Below, in pieces: positions 40,290 through 51,189 of a stretch of 64,000 nucleotides of DNA. A program made the position numbers and the translations under genes. Below the pieces are notes generated by a model. It had not been told where the DNA came from and made no database searches. It was given only the letters and a program-made list of their open reading frames with translations. Each line of letters opens with the position of its first letter. Position 1 is the stretch's first letter. The stretch spans positions 27,949,027 to 28,013,026 of the forward strand of contig OY759221.1 in the NCBI GenBank assembly GCA_963662175.1. The letters run 5' to 3'. This stretch comes from Aradus depressus. Taxonomy: Eukaryota; Arthropoda; Insecta; Hemiptera; Aradidae.

Positions 40290-40426
40290 TTAGTTATTAT
40301 GAGCTTTAACTATGAGGTCATATCGCCTATTACCAAGCAACTCCTTCATCGCTCTGGTGGACATGAGCCCGACTCAACTGTGGGCGTCCTACCTTGGGTG
40401 GGGGTCTTTAACGAGTATCTGACATC
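40290..40426 (-). repeat. SINE S1 interrupted by a family i element
   Basis: S1 tail and core up to ACGAGTATCTGACATC. The same 16 bp returns at 41298-41313, where a few S1 bases continue. Confidence 0.8.
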
Positions 40427-41297
40427 CATATGTGATAGATATGTGATAGGAAGATGTTGTGGGACGAGATTTCTCATAGAAATAAAAGACGTTGTCTTCC
40501 CACTGTTTTTTTTTTGGACCAGAACCGGTTTTCGACGCAACAGCGTCATCATCAGTAGTTCATCTATGATAGAATAATAAAATATACAAATAATGAAAAG
40601 TATAAATAACTCTTAAAGCATCAGGGTACAGAGTAACAAGATGAAAAATTATAAACTTACCCCACCCACACCGCACAGCGGTTAAAGGACAACTGGCATA
40701 GCTCTAAGGAGTAGAGGTAAAGAACTCCCTTCTCCTGCCTGACCTACCTGGTGTGAGAGACTGGTTCCAAACTAAGGCAAGTAGCTGTCCTGTAAGAGAT
40801 GTATTGTACAACTTTTTTGGCTGGTTTTTATAAAGATATTTATTATGTGTATTTTATTTTATTATTTTTCAAGTCTATGATAATATTTTTAAAAAATTGT
40901 ATTTATTTATTTTTATTTTATTTAATTTATTATATTTTATGACAACAAAAAGTTCCTTTGGCTGTATGGTGAATTTTTTTATATTATGTTACTATTATGT
41001 AGAGATTTGTTTTAGTTATTGTATATATTAGAATGAATGTTTTTGCATGTAGAGATGGTGAGTGAACCTATCCCCACTCGTTAGAGCTATGCCAGTTGTC
41101 CTTTAACCGTTGTGCTGTGTGGGTGGGGTAAATTTATAATTTTTTAACGTTTTACTCTGTACCCTGATGCTTTAAGAGTTATTTATACTTTTCATTATTT
41201 GTATATTTTATTATTATTTTATAGATGAACCACTGTTGCGTCGAAAATAGGTTCTGGTCTAAAATAAAACAGTGGGAAGACAACGTCTTTTATTTCT
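40427..41297. mobile_element. Longest family i inverted-repeat element
   Basis: 871 bp. Arms of about 240 bp (40476-40722 and 41068-41295) face each other across about 340 bp of AT-rich, non-coding centre. The left extension TATGTGATAGGAAGATGTTG precedes the arm, as in 8743 and 62154. ACGAGTWTCTGACATC (40411-40426, 41298-41313) is a 16-bp duplication with one mismatch. The left core is intact. The right core is deleted between CCACTG and TTGCGTC. Confidence 0.8.
40517..40555 (-). ncRNA. Hammerhead-like core of the 40427 element
   Basis: CTGATGA (40555-40549), T, stem GACGC/GCGTC with loop TGTT, GAAA (40533-40530), stem-loop, then GGTC giving triplet GUC, the preferred natural site. The second pair of stem III is A-G. 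Confidence 0.55.
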
Positions 41298-41398
41298 ACG
41301 AGTTTCTGACATCATTCACGAGGCCCATTCATTATTATATCAGCTGGAAATGTTTTGATATCATTTTGAGTAATTACAACAATCCGTTTATCTGACAC

Positions 41399-41610
41399 TT
41401 TTTTTTTTTTTTTTTTTTTGTGGCCTCATGTGCGATGCATATTAGCCACGTCACTGTGTTATCCTTATTATTTACAACATCCATGGCCCCGGAAGGGAGT
41501 TCTATCTTCGAAATAAAACTCACTCCCGGACGGGATTCGAACCCGCAAACCATGGTGAGTCCATGCGACCAAAGCCCTACGCTCTAGCCCGCACGGCCAA
41601 CATGGCTCCC
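41399..41610 (-). repeat. SINE S2 with exact TSD
   Basis: T21 on the left, head CATGGCTCCC on the right, flanked by TATCTGACAC (41389-41398 and 41611-41620). Confidence 0.92.
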
Positions 41611-41690
41611 TATCTGACACTTGGTTACGTATTTATTATAATATTTTAAATATTGCAGTTATTAATACTCACTAATAATAATTATAATAA

Positions 41691-42042
41691 GAGGGCGCCG
41701 GTAGCTCAGTGGTATGCATGCTTGACTTCTGAGCTCAAGAACGTGGGTTCGTAACCCGACCGAGGCCCTTAGTTTATTTTATCTGGGGGGTAAAATAAAC
41801 TTAAGCACGCCGTCCTTCGGATGGGAAGTTAAGCGATGGTCCCGAGCCTGTACGATGTCAGGTACTCGTTAAAGACCCCTACCCTAGGTGAATAGAAATT
41901 TAGGATAGGCAAAATTTAGGACTCCCACAGTAGAGTCGGGCTCATGTCCACCAGAGTGACGAAAGAGCGCTCTGGTAGTAGGCGATATGACCTCGTAGTT
42001 AAAGCCCGGGCATGAGTCATAAAACCTAACCTAACCTAACCT
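41691..42042 (+). repeat. SINE S1, full length, four AACCT units
   Basis: GAGGGCGCCGGTAGCTCAGT to the AACCT tail, flanked by AATTATAATAA (41680-41690 and 42043-42053). Confidence 0.94.
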
Positions 42043-42053
42043 AATTATAATAA

Positions 42054-42460
42054 CATGAAAATTGTCACTAATATGTAGTAGGCTTTAAATGTTCACAAAG
42101 GATCTAGAAATTTCTGGAATCTGATCAATGTCTAAACTAGTTGTTTACCCTAAATATTCTCGAAATTGCCAACCAAGAAATTTATTTTACGATTACTCAG
42201 GAAAGAGATACGTGGAACTTTAGCTAGCGTGCCAAGAAAACACAGAATGGGTTAACATACTTCCTAAGATGTTATCTGTTTATTTAAATATAAGGACTCA
42301 TTAAATGCGATGGTCAACTGTGTCTCGAAGTGACGAAAGCAGCTGAGGAGCTTACTATTGTTTGTATACAATTTAGCTGTTGTATAGTAAAGACGATGTT
42401 TTCAGGAAACATGGCACTATTTCTAGCCCATAATCACTCACTGTATATATATCTTTATTA
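42054..42460. other. No gene recognised
   Basis: Unique-looking AT-rich sequence. Confidence 0.3.
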
Positions 42461-42789
42461 TAGTTAGTTATTATGACTCATGCCCGGGCTTTAACTATGA
42501 GGTCATATCGCCTACTACCAGAGCGCTCTTTCGTCACTCTGGTGGACATGAGCCCGACTCTACTGTGGGAGTCCTAAATTTTGCCAACACTAAATTTTTA
42601 TTCACCTAGGGTAAGGGGTCTTTAACGAGTACCTGACAAGCTCGGGACCATCGCTTAACTGAACGAAGGACGGCGTGCTTAAGTTTATTTTACTTCCAGA
42701 TAACATAAACTAAAGGCCTCGGTCGGGCTTCGAACCCACGACCTTGAGGTCAGAAGGCAAGCATGCATACCACTGAGCTACTGGCGCCA
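42461..42789 (-). repeat. SINE S1, AACT-type tail
   Basis: ATAGTTAGTTATTATGACTC on the left, CTACTGGCGCCATC head on the right. Confidence 0.9.
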
Positions 42790-43192
42790 TCTGTTTATGT
42801 AATATTATGTTTGTTCAATAAATATTTGATGGCATTTAGTAAGTTACAGTAAAAATGGTTATGCACTAAGTTCAATTTAATAAAAAACTGGTTGAGGCAC
42901 TTGACCCTTTTCTACTCTGATCAATTTTAACTTCTTATAAAAACCTCAATAAAGCATCGTTTAGTCAGATACTCTTAATAATATTTTTATTAAACTATTT
43001 CCAACCCATCGCAACTGTTTTAACCCGATTAATGATAGATAGATGTAAACAGAAATATTTATTTACAATATATATGTTCATTTTGGCACTTAGCACGTTT
43101 AAAAATTTCCATCCTCAACTGTAACAAATTTCCTTCCTACACCCGGGTAGGGCCAGTATAGAGTCTGTGATTTGTATAAGAAAGTCCTGTGT
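42790..43192. other. No gene recognised
   Basis: AT-rich. GTATAAGAAAGTCCTGT at 43176 also occurs at 63769. Confidence 0.3.
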
Positions 43193-44243
43193 TCGTTGGC
43201 GTAGCTAGAGGGGGCAGTTGTGAGCACCCCAGAATGCTCGTTGCCCCCCAGAAAATTGCGCCTAATGTACCTAATTAAAAAAAAATTATAATATATAACG
43301 ACAACTCCACCACAGACAAACATTACAGTCAAGACATTAGAAGGATATAGAAAGCTTCAGTTCCCAGTCAAAAGTTATTCCGGATTCAAATTACGCTTTC
43401 TTAAAATTTGAACTCCAACGAAAGCTGTCAATCGGCGAAGTATGAGAGTTTAAGAGTGTATCACAACAAAACGCGCACATTTAAAATCTCTCCCATAAAC
43501 TCCGCACGGCAATATTTACCTAAAATAAAAAGATTATTAAGACTAACTGCATATTTTAGAATGTATTCAATATAAGCCTTTAAAAGGGAAAATAATTGTT
43601 TTTTAGAGTACATTTAGTGCTATCAGCTGAACGAGAAGGAAATAGTATCTGGATGACTAGACTAATGAACATTTTAATTGTTGATTTTTTGTGTTGATTA
43701 TTTTGTTATAACATACTAATATTTTGTGTGTGGTACCTGATTGTATGTGTATTATTATTGTGTATTATTATTAATAATAAACTGTCTTTATTACTTTGCC
43801 AAAAATACAAATACAATGCAAAATTATGGATAACATTTTGACAGATAGCCCTGGTACATACCATCGGGGGAAGTTCAAAGGCTATAATTTTTACTTTATT
43901 TTCTATATATAACAAAAGAATCAAGTAACATAATTTTAAAAAATAAGAAAGTAAATAAATAAAAATAATGCCTGCCTTTACATTTTAAATACAAAAATAA
44001 TCTTATTGAAATACTCTACTCATAATTTTCTACTTTAGATTAATTAGTAAATTTAAGTCTAAATGGCCTTACAATACTTCAGAACGGATGATATTTAATT
44101 ATTAAGTTTAATTAACTAAAAATATGATTGTGAAATCATATAAATGTAAACTATTGTTTTATTATCTCGGTCGTGTTGAGCGGCTGCGAACCCCCCCCCC
44201 CCCCCCCCCCCCCCCAGAATAATGCTGGCTACGCCAATGGTCA
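43193..44243. mobile_element. hAT-like element with C tract
   Basis: The left end GTTGGCGTAGCTAGAGGGGG and the right end, reverse complemented, ATTGGCGTAGCCAGC resemble the ends of the 9932 element. C28 lies just inside the right end. An 8-bp duplication could not be confirmed. Interior AT-rich, non-coding. Confidence 0.5.
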
Positions 44244-44775
44244 CATTTTGAACAGTTCCATTCTAATTATTCCGAGGATAGAAATACCAGAATGTTGAGA
44301 TCACTGCAGACTGATTGTAGAATGTGGGGATAGTATGATATATTTAGCATTTATGAGTCAGTAGTCAGCTGTGTGGCACACTGATTCACATCAGTCCGTA
44401 GTACTATACAGACGACGAGGTAGGTATGACGAACTCCCCACCTTATGCTCTGACTCACATCCAATTTCCAACCAACTCGACAACAAATCCCAAGAAATAT
44501 TTATTTGTATATGCAACTCATTGAGAAAGAAATTATGTAGGAACTCCATGACTCAATGCAATGTTATGTTTCACTAATCTGTCTGTTATATAACAAAATG
44601 AAGTGAGTTGTTTTATTGCTCATGACCTCATATTCAGGAGGATCCTCTTCAAACACAAATAGGTGGCGCTTCCATCCATGGATGACATTGCCATTGGCTG
44701 TCACAGTTTTCATTTTTATTTTTCCCAAGTTTACGGTGAATCACTGGCAACGTATTCGAATTAATCAACTAAAAA
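44244..44775. other. No gene; M end at 44735-44775
   Basis: Ends with GGTGAATCACTGG..GAATTAATCAACTAAAAA, an M end in minus orientation. Confidence 0.35.
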
Positions 44776-44776
44776 G

Positions 44777-45364
44777 GTAAAGATACGTACAGGTAGACAG
44801 TCAATCTAGAACTCATTTCCTGCAGTCTCGCCATGGTTACCTCTGCTGACCTAATAATTTCGACAGCTGTTGGCAAATCTAAATTTTTTGTTCTCAGTAG
44901 GCGACCTCTTATGTCCGAATTTAAAATACCATTAACCAGCTGATCTCTAACTAATGAATTTAACAGGTGATTACAATTACATTTTTCACACTGAAAATTA
45001 CATGTCCGACTTAATAATTTAATGTCTTTTAAAAAATTTTCAAATGACTCACCTTCCAGCTGCCTCCTATTAAAAAATTTATATCGCTCAAATGAGTCAT
45101 TTTTTATGGAATATAATAGTCATCAAAACATTTCAAAATGTCACTAAGCGTGACTTTATTTTCGTTCACTTGAAAACTTTCATAGATATCAATGGCGTCA
45201 TTACCCACAAGGTGCAGTAGAATTGCCCGTTTCCTTTTGTCCTCAAATTTCTCATCCGCTCCAATCGCCTCCAGATATCTCAGAAATGTTTTCTTCCAAT
45301 GAGTCCACTGAATCCCATTTCCACTAAATGCTTCAGGTGGCTTTATAATGCTATCCATGTTCAC
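44777..45364 (-). pseudogene. Retrotransposon gag fragment with one frameshift
   Basis: From ATG 45364 the minus frame reads IIKPPEAFSGNGIQWTHWKK then TFLRYLEAIGADEKFEDKRK, typical of insect LTR-element Gag. It reaches TAA at about 45104. One base out of frame it continues NDSFERYKFFNRRQLEGESF, LKDIKLLSRTCNFQCEKCNC and RDQLVNGILNSDIRGRLLRT to 44777. A single-base indel therefore split the ORF. No nucleocapsid or pol follows. A 57-bp segment of its 3' end is repeated upstream at 45457-45513. Confidence 0.85.
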
Positions 45365-45512
45365 AATTCTCAGAATTTTTCTTTTAAGCTAACTCAAAAA
45401 TTCAAAATAAACATAAATAATTATTTTTAAAACTAACTAACCTAGACTGCGCCATGTAAAGATACGTACAGGTAGACAGTCAATCTAGAACTCATTTCCT
45501 GCAGTCTCGCCA

Positions 45513-45690
45513 AGAGGGTCCTTCGGATGAGACGTTAAGCGATGGTCCCGAGCCTGTACAATGTCAGGTACTCGTTAAAGACCCCTGCCCTAGGTGAATA
45601 TGCCGGGCTCGTGTCCTCCAGAGAGATGAAAGAGAGCTTTGGTAGTAGGCGATATGACCTCGTAGTTAAAGGGCATGAGTCATAACAACT
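45513..45690 (+). repeat. SINE S1 fragment
   Basis: CCTTCGGATGAGACGTTAAG to GGGCATGAGTCATAACAACTA. Head absent. Confidence 0.8.
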
Positions 45691-45699
45691 AATGAACTG

Positions 45700-45835
45700 A
45701 AGATGGCTGATGTAGTGAGAAGTGATTATTTCACAGAATGTAAAATAAACTATAGTCTGACCTCTCATAGATTTTATAAATTCTTGATAGCCGGCTTTCG
45801 AGGTTGCCCTCATCATCAGACAGTTTACAAAAAAA
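45700..45835 (-). mobile_element. Family iv unit with intact hammerhead-like core
   Basis: Shares its length with the inverse copy at 39950-40080 (AAGATGGCTGATGTAG, TATAGTCTGACCTCTCA) and its core with 38704/38792. No inverted partner alongside. Confidence 0.65.
45788..45819 (-). ncRNA. Hammerhead-like core, family iv (intact)
   Basis: CTGATGA (45819-45813), T, stem GAGG/CCTC capped by the GNRA tetraloop GCAA, GAAA (45799-45796), stem III A-G/C-T with loop CCGG, triplet CUA ending at 45788. Every invariant core base is present. Stem I is weak. Confidence 0.6.
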
Positions 45836-46149
45836 AAAAAAAAGTGTGCGTCGCGAGACGTGATGTTTTTGGTTTATCAAATTATAAAATTGTCCATGTA
45901 AATATTATAATATATAATAATTTATTATATTGTCCAAGATTCGTCACATTCATTATCATGTACATTATGTTCTTCAAAATCTATAAATGAAATGATTGGT
46001 TTATGCTCTCTAAAGTAAGAAACATAAATTTCAGACTCAATCTTGCAAAAACAGTGTCTATAGTTGTGCCATGTTTATGTTGAAGATCTCTTGTTGTAAT
46101 TCACATTCGATCATTATCCATTCTCAGTTTAAATGTGTCAAAAAGAAAC

Positions 46150-46442
46150 TTAGGTTAGGTTTTATGACTCATGACCAGGCTTTAACTACGAGGTCATATC
46201 GCCTACTACCAGAGCGCTCTTTCGTCACTCTCATGGACATGAACCTAGGGCAGGGGTTTTTAACGAGTATCTGACAAAGGTACAGGCTCGGGACCATCGC
46301 TTAACGTCCCATCCGAATGATGGCATGCTTAAGTTTATTTTACCTCCCAGATAAAATAAACTAAGGGCCTCGGTCGGGTTACGAACCCACGATCTTGAGC
46401 TCAGAAGTCAAGCACGCATACCATTGAGCTACCGGCGCCCTC
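46150..46442 (-). repeat. SINE S1 with exact TSD, AACCT tail
   Basis: GGTTAGGTTTTATGACTCATG tail on the left. Flanks share AAAAGAAACTTA. Confidence 0.92.
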
Positions 46443-46993
46443 TAAAAGAAACTTAATCAATAATTCAGCCCTCTCTTCTGCAAAATTATAATTATCTTTT
46501 CGCTCCACCTCCAAAAATATTTGGCGCTAATATTCAACAATTGACTTACATAGAGGCTCCTAAATCCTCATATTACATTTTGTGTCGATACATTCATTTT
46601 CTCTTACATATACACTGGGAAAGTAACAACTATGTGGTATGAGTTACAAAAAATGGTATTTCAGGTTTTACCCATAGTATTTTTTAAAAACGTAATATTA
46701 TATTGAACTGAACAATTTGTGTTTGGGTTAAGAGATATATAAGTACATGTGGCCTCTGGCATTTTCCCCAAAGGCCACATATCTTGTTTTTTTTTAGAGA
46801 CATGAGGCAAGCTAAAATATAGATAGTATTTATTTTATTATTATTATTATTATTTCCTGATGTTGATCAGGGCTGAAAGAACTTTCAAAAAATCAACTCC
46901 AGCTGGAGGTAGGCAATTGGTGGGATTTTCAACGATAAAATATCAGATATTTCTATCTTCGGACTTTCTTTATATATTAAAATATATAAATAT
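46443..46993. other. M fragment then unclassified
   Basis: 46500-46600 is minus-strand M (TTTGTGTCGATACATTCATT). The rest is AT-rich with (ATT)n. Confidence 0.4.
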
Positions 46994-47310
46994 AGTTAGT
47001 TATTATGACTCATGTCCGGGCTTTAACTATGCGTCATATCGCCTTCTACCAGAGCGCTCTTTCGTCACTCTGGTGGATGATCCCATCTCTACTGTGGGAC
47101 TCCGAAATGTTGTCAACCCAAGTTTATGCACTTAGGGAGGGGGTATTGGGTATCTCACATTGTACAGGCTCGAGACCATCGTTGGTCCCATCTGAAAGGA
47201 CGGAGTGCTCAAGGTTTTTCCACCTACAAGATAGAAAACCGAAGGGCCTCGGCCGGGATTCGAACCCTCGATGTTGAGCTCAGTAGACCTGCACGCTACC
47301 GGCGCCCTCT
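46994..47310 (-). repeat. SINE S1, AACT tail, diverged head
   Basis: TAGTTAGTTATTATGACTCATG tail. The head region is altered (AGTAGACCTGCACGCTACCGG), similar to 29266. Confidence 0.82.
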
Positions 47311-47374
47311 ATTATTTATTTATATATATAATTACCACTCAAAATATTTTAGTTTTCAATAATATAATAAAATA

Positions 47375-47589
47375 GACGGCGCCGGTAGCTCAGTGGTATG
47401 CGTGCTTGCCTTCTGAGCTCAAGGTCGTGGGTCCGAAACCCGGCCGAGGCCCTTAATTTATTTTATCTGGGAGGAAAAATAAATTAAGCACGCCGTCCTT
47501 CGGATGGGACGTTAAGCGATGGTCCCGAGCCTGTACGATGTCAGGTAGTTAAAGTAGTTAAAGCCCGGGCATGATTCCTAATAACTAAC
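47375..47589 (+). repeat. SINE S1 with internal deletion and TSD
   Basis: Complete head and AACT tail, but the section between GTCAGGTAGTTAAAG and the 3' end is deleted. Flanks share TATAATAAAATA (47363-47374, 47590-47601). Confidence 0.92.
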
Positions 47590-47724
47590 TATAATAAAAT
47601 AAAGAAAATACAATAATAAAATAAAGAAAATATAACTGTAAGACATTTAAAAGATTAATAATTATAAAAAATAATAATAATTAAAGAATGAGATTTATAT
47701 TATAATACATAATATATAATATAT

Positions 47725-48109
47725 GAGGAGTTTGGAGCCAGAGCGGACCAACCCACAATTTTTCGGAAAATGAGTTATTACCATCCTGATGTTGGCATAG
47801 GTTCCCTTTTTCAAAACCAGTGTGGATCACTTAGTTTCTTCACTTCAGTGATAGATAGCATCACTTTAAGTTTAGTCCACAAGTATTTTGTGCATATATT
47901 TTCAAAGTCACAATGGATCATACGGCCTTCAAAAACTTTATAGACCACAAAAAGGGATCACTCATCCAATACTATTCTAAAATTTCAAATATAAATAAAT
48001 ATTTGGGGCCCATTTATGGAGATAAACAAAATGTACTCAATTTTCAATTGCCATTTTCTACCACCTGTTCAGTTTCAACCAGTTGGTCCGCTCTGGCTTC
48101 AAACTCATC
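47725..48109. mobile_element. TIR element, ATAT flanks
   Basis: 385 bp with inverted ends GAKGAGTTTGRAGCCAGAGC (about 30 bp, few mismatches), flanked by ATAT on both sides. An 83-codon ORF inside (47913-48164) has no known domain and overruns the end. Superfamily not assigned. Confidence 0.65.
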
Positions 48110-48364
48110 ATATAAGAAATATATAAACAACATAATTTCGAAGTACAAAAATAAAATAGAGTGAGTTCGGTCGTTCAAACAATTCCCATTTTTTCTAGTT
48201 CTTTTATTCTTCTAGCTGTTCCAGAGATTCAAACTGTCCACCTTTTTCACAAAGATGGAGGTACTTTATTCCCGTTGCTTCGTCGAGTATATGATCCGTA
48301 TCGTTGAATGTTTAGCGAAAGTTGATCTAAAAAAAAAAAAAAAAATACAATATAAAAATTAGTC

Positions 48365-48905
48365 TTTTTTTTTTTATAACTTCCTCAGCTATACAAAGTA
48401 TAAGGAAAGTTATGTAATCTGTCAAAATTTCGATGCGGAGTTTTCAACGGATTTTCCAACCATCAGATTCGAAATTGGAAAACAAAAATTCTGTGTGTCT
48501 ATGAACATGATAGCTCCCGATAGAATGAATGTATCAACACGAAATTTTATATTTGAATCTAAATAAAAACTCCTACTAAAATACTACTACTTCTACGACG
48601 ACACTTACTGATTTTCAGAAAAATCGACCAAAGGAAAGGAGGATTAGGAGAGAAGCGCAATCAAAAACTGCTGTTGTAATGAATGTATTGACACGAAATT
48701 TTATAAGTGAATTCAAAACCCAAAAGGACGACACGTATTAATTTTCAGCGGAAATTGGCAGGGGCTCAACTCAAAAAATCTCATTATCTGCCGATGTAAT
48801 GAAGGTATCGACATGAAATTTAGTGTGAGGATTTAGGAGTCCGTATGTAACTCAACTGTTGAAAACGAAAAGAGAGTTGTTTAATTCGTTCGATGATTTA
48901 CCAAC
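48365..48905 (+). repeat. Modular repeat M, nearly complete
   Basis: Head ACTTCCTCAGCTATACAAAG, three units (CGATAGAATGAATGTATC, GTTGTAATGAATGTATTG, CCGATGTAATGAAGGTATC) and the end AATTCGTTCGATGATTTACC. Confidence 0.72.
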
Positions 48906-49090
48906 GATTTTTCTTATTAGATAGATAGATAAACTTTTATTGCACAAAAGATTACAACCTCTATGGCAATGAGTGTTTTTTTTTTGTTTTTTTTTACAAA
49001 ATAAATATTCTTTTAGTTAAGTACCTACCTATATAAAATAAAATAAAAGAAAAAATATGTATACAAAGCATTGTACAAAATAAGGAATAG

Positions 49091-49367
49091 GGTTAGGTTA
49101 GGTTTTATGACTCATGCCCGGGCTTTAACAACGAGGTCATATCGCCTACTACCAAAGTGCTCTTTCGTCACTCTGGTGGACATGAGCCCGACTCTACTGT
49201 GGGAGTCCTAAATTTTGCCAACCCTAAATTTTTATTCACCTCGGGTAGGGGTCTTTAACGAGTACCTGACATCGTACAGGCTCGGGACCATCGCTTAACG
49301 TCCCATCCGAACCCACGTTCTTGAGCTCAGAAGTCAAGCACGCATACCACTGAGCTACCGGCGCCCT
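49091..49367 (-). repeat. SINE S1 nested in a LINE, AACCT tail
   Basis: GGTTAGGTTAGGTTTTATGAC tail, head CTACCGGCGCCCTC. A deletion removes the block between CATCCGA and ACCCACG. Confidence 0.88.
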
Positions 49368-49417
49368 CTATATATATATATATATAGATAAGGCAATATC
49401 GCTTATCGAGTTTCAAA

Positions 49418-49696
49418 TCACAACGGTGCTAAAGAAGTTTTCACTTCAAAAAATAATAATAAATATATATATCCATCTATCAATGTTTCTGAGTAATATT
49501 CTGTTTTATTGGTGAGATAATTGTAGAGAAATGTTTGCCTGGGGATACACAAGGAGGGAGAATAGAACAAAAAGTGTATGAGGTCGTCCTTGTCTAAGGT
49601 ACAGAGCCTGCAGACACTTCCAGGACAAAACTCACACCTAAGCCCTCTAAGTAATATCCTAAAATTTATATTGCTATTGTGGAGACGAATTTTCAA
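49418..49696 (-). pseudogene. LINE reverse-transcriptase C-terminal remnant
   Basis: The minus frame has RLHNSNINFRILLRGLRCEF then CPGSVCRLCTLDKDDLIHFL. The C-x2-C...H pattern is the C-terminal knuckle of CR1/Jockey-type LINE ORF2. Truncated at the 5' end by the insertion boundary (49738). Confidence 0.7.
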
Positions 49697-49769
49697 TATG
49701 GCAGTTTAATGATAGATATCTTTTCTGAGACCCTAAAGGATTTTTCTTATTAGCTTTTCACTATATCCA

Positions 49770-49884
49770 GACAGATAAAATAAATGTATTCTGACCTCTT
49801 CTTAATTTTGCGGCACATTACCAAACCATTCGCGGTACACTAATGTGTGGCGGGACAATGGTTGAGTACCACTGGTCTGAACCT
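49770..49884 (-). mobile_element. Solitary hAT end
   Basis: The reverse complement from 49883 reads CAGTGGTACTCAACCATTGT, a standard hAT (Charlie-like) terminus. The opposite end is not seen, so this is a truncated element. Confidence 0.45.
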
Positions 49885-50284
49885 TGGTTGGACTCAACTA
49901 GTGTGAGCTCTCCCTCCCACGTCGTCCCATGAATAAATTTGCTGCCGTTATCCTTGATCCTGCTTCCTCGTACTCCCACCTATCTCCTCGTATCCTTTCC
50001 ATAATCTTCGTATACAGATGCCTCATCTGATCCTTCATTCTATCTTTCCACTTCAATTTGCAAGAAAATGTAAATTATATTTCTTGTATATTAATTATAT
50101 ATGTACCTACATAATTTGATTAATGTAAACAAGCGTTACATATACAATTATCATTCTCATACATATATAATTATAATAATATACCTGCAAATAATATACC
50201 TAAAAATAATTATACCTTATAGGAAGCCTAATCATCTTTATGTTAATATTTTACTTTTAAAGTCTATAAATGTGTATTAATATA
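49885..50284. other. No gene recognised
   Basis: Pyrimidine-rich then AT-rich sequence. Confidence 0.3.
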
Positions 50285-50640
50285 TGTGAAATATAGGGGA
50301 TGTTATAGTCGGCGAGAAATGTTGAACTTTCAATTAAATTTATTGTTTTTCAACCCCCATATCAAAAATGAAAAGATAATTTCCTTTATGTATGTATGTC
50401 TGTGAGCTCGAGAATGCCCGATAGAATGAATGTATCGAAATGAAATTTTATATATGTATCCAGATCGCTTTAAGGACAGCACCTATTGATTTTCAGCTAA
50501 ATCGGCGAAAAAGAATGGCGGGTTAGTCTACACTTAACATCAAAGCTAATAACTGCCATTGTAATGTATCTAATGAAACGAAATTTCATATGTTAATCTA
50601 CTTACTAGAGGAGGGGTTTGTACTCGAAAACCTTAATAAC
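50285..50640 (+). repeat. Modular repeat M
   Basis: AGGGGATGTTATAGTC head, CCGATAGAATGAATGTATC, GACAGCACCTATTGATTTTC and a further unit. Confidence 0.65.
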
Positions 50641-51180
50641 CGCCGAAGTAATGACGTAACATGCAAGAATAACATTTCCGAAACTAAACGTCTTCTTACC
50701 ACTCAATATATTCGTCAATGTCCCGAATGAGGGGGGGGGGGGGGGGGGGGGGGGGGGATAGGGAGTATCGACAAACATGTAAGAATAACATTTCCGAAAC
50801 TAAATGTCTTCTTACCACTCAATATATTGGTCAATATTGGTCAACCACCAAAACCTCAATAATATCATACTATACATAGTAAGGGCGCTAAAAATCAGAT
50901 GACATTGAAGTATTTAAATAAAATACCATTCCACCAGAAGTTTTTCACTATTTTTTTTTCATTTGTTAATTAACAGTTAGGTTCTCTTACTTTGTACTTT
51001 ATTATTATTATTTTCTATTTTCATTTATTTATTTTTTTTAACTGAATAATGTATATATCAGGCCGAACCCTGAGCCTAAAAGATGTATTTCCCGAAGAAT
51101 TGAAATATTGGTCAATGTCCCGAATGATGGGGGGGGGGGGCTAGGGTGTATTGACAAACATGTAAGAAATAAAAAACATA
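50641..51180. repeat. Three partial tandem copies with G tracts
   Basis: ACATGYAAGAATAACATTTC...ACTCAATATATTSGTCAATG occurs at 50658 and 50777. TTGGTCAATGTCCCGAATGA(T)G(n) occurs at about 50715 and 51108, each followed by G runs of about 27 and 12 and ACAAACATGTAAGAA. A local duplication of about 120 bp. Confidence 0.7.
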
Positions 51181-51189
51181 ACTTTTACT

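Larger units (their letters stand above)
48921..49738 (-). mobile_element. 5'-truncated LINE with (GATA)n 3' end and 15-bp TSD
   Basis: Exact duplication GATTTTTCTTATTAG (48906-48920 and 49739-49753). The minus-strand 3' end is TAAAAGTTTATC(TATC)n. It carries an RT C-terminal fragment and is itself split by S1 at 49091-49367. Confidence 0.85.
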
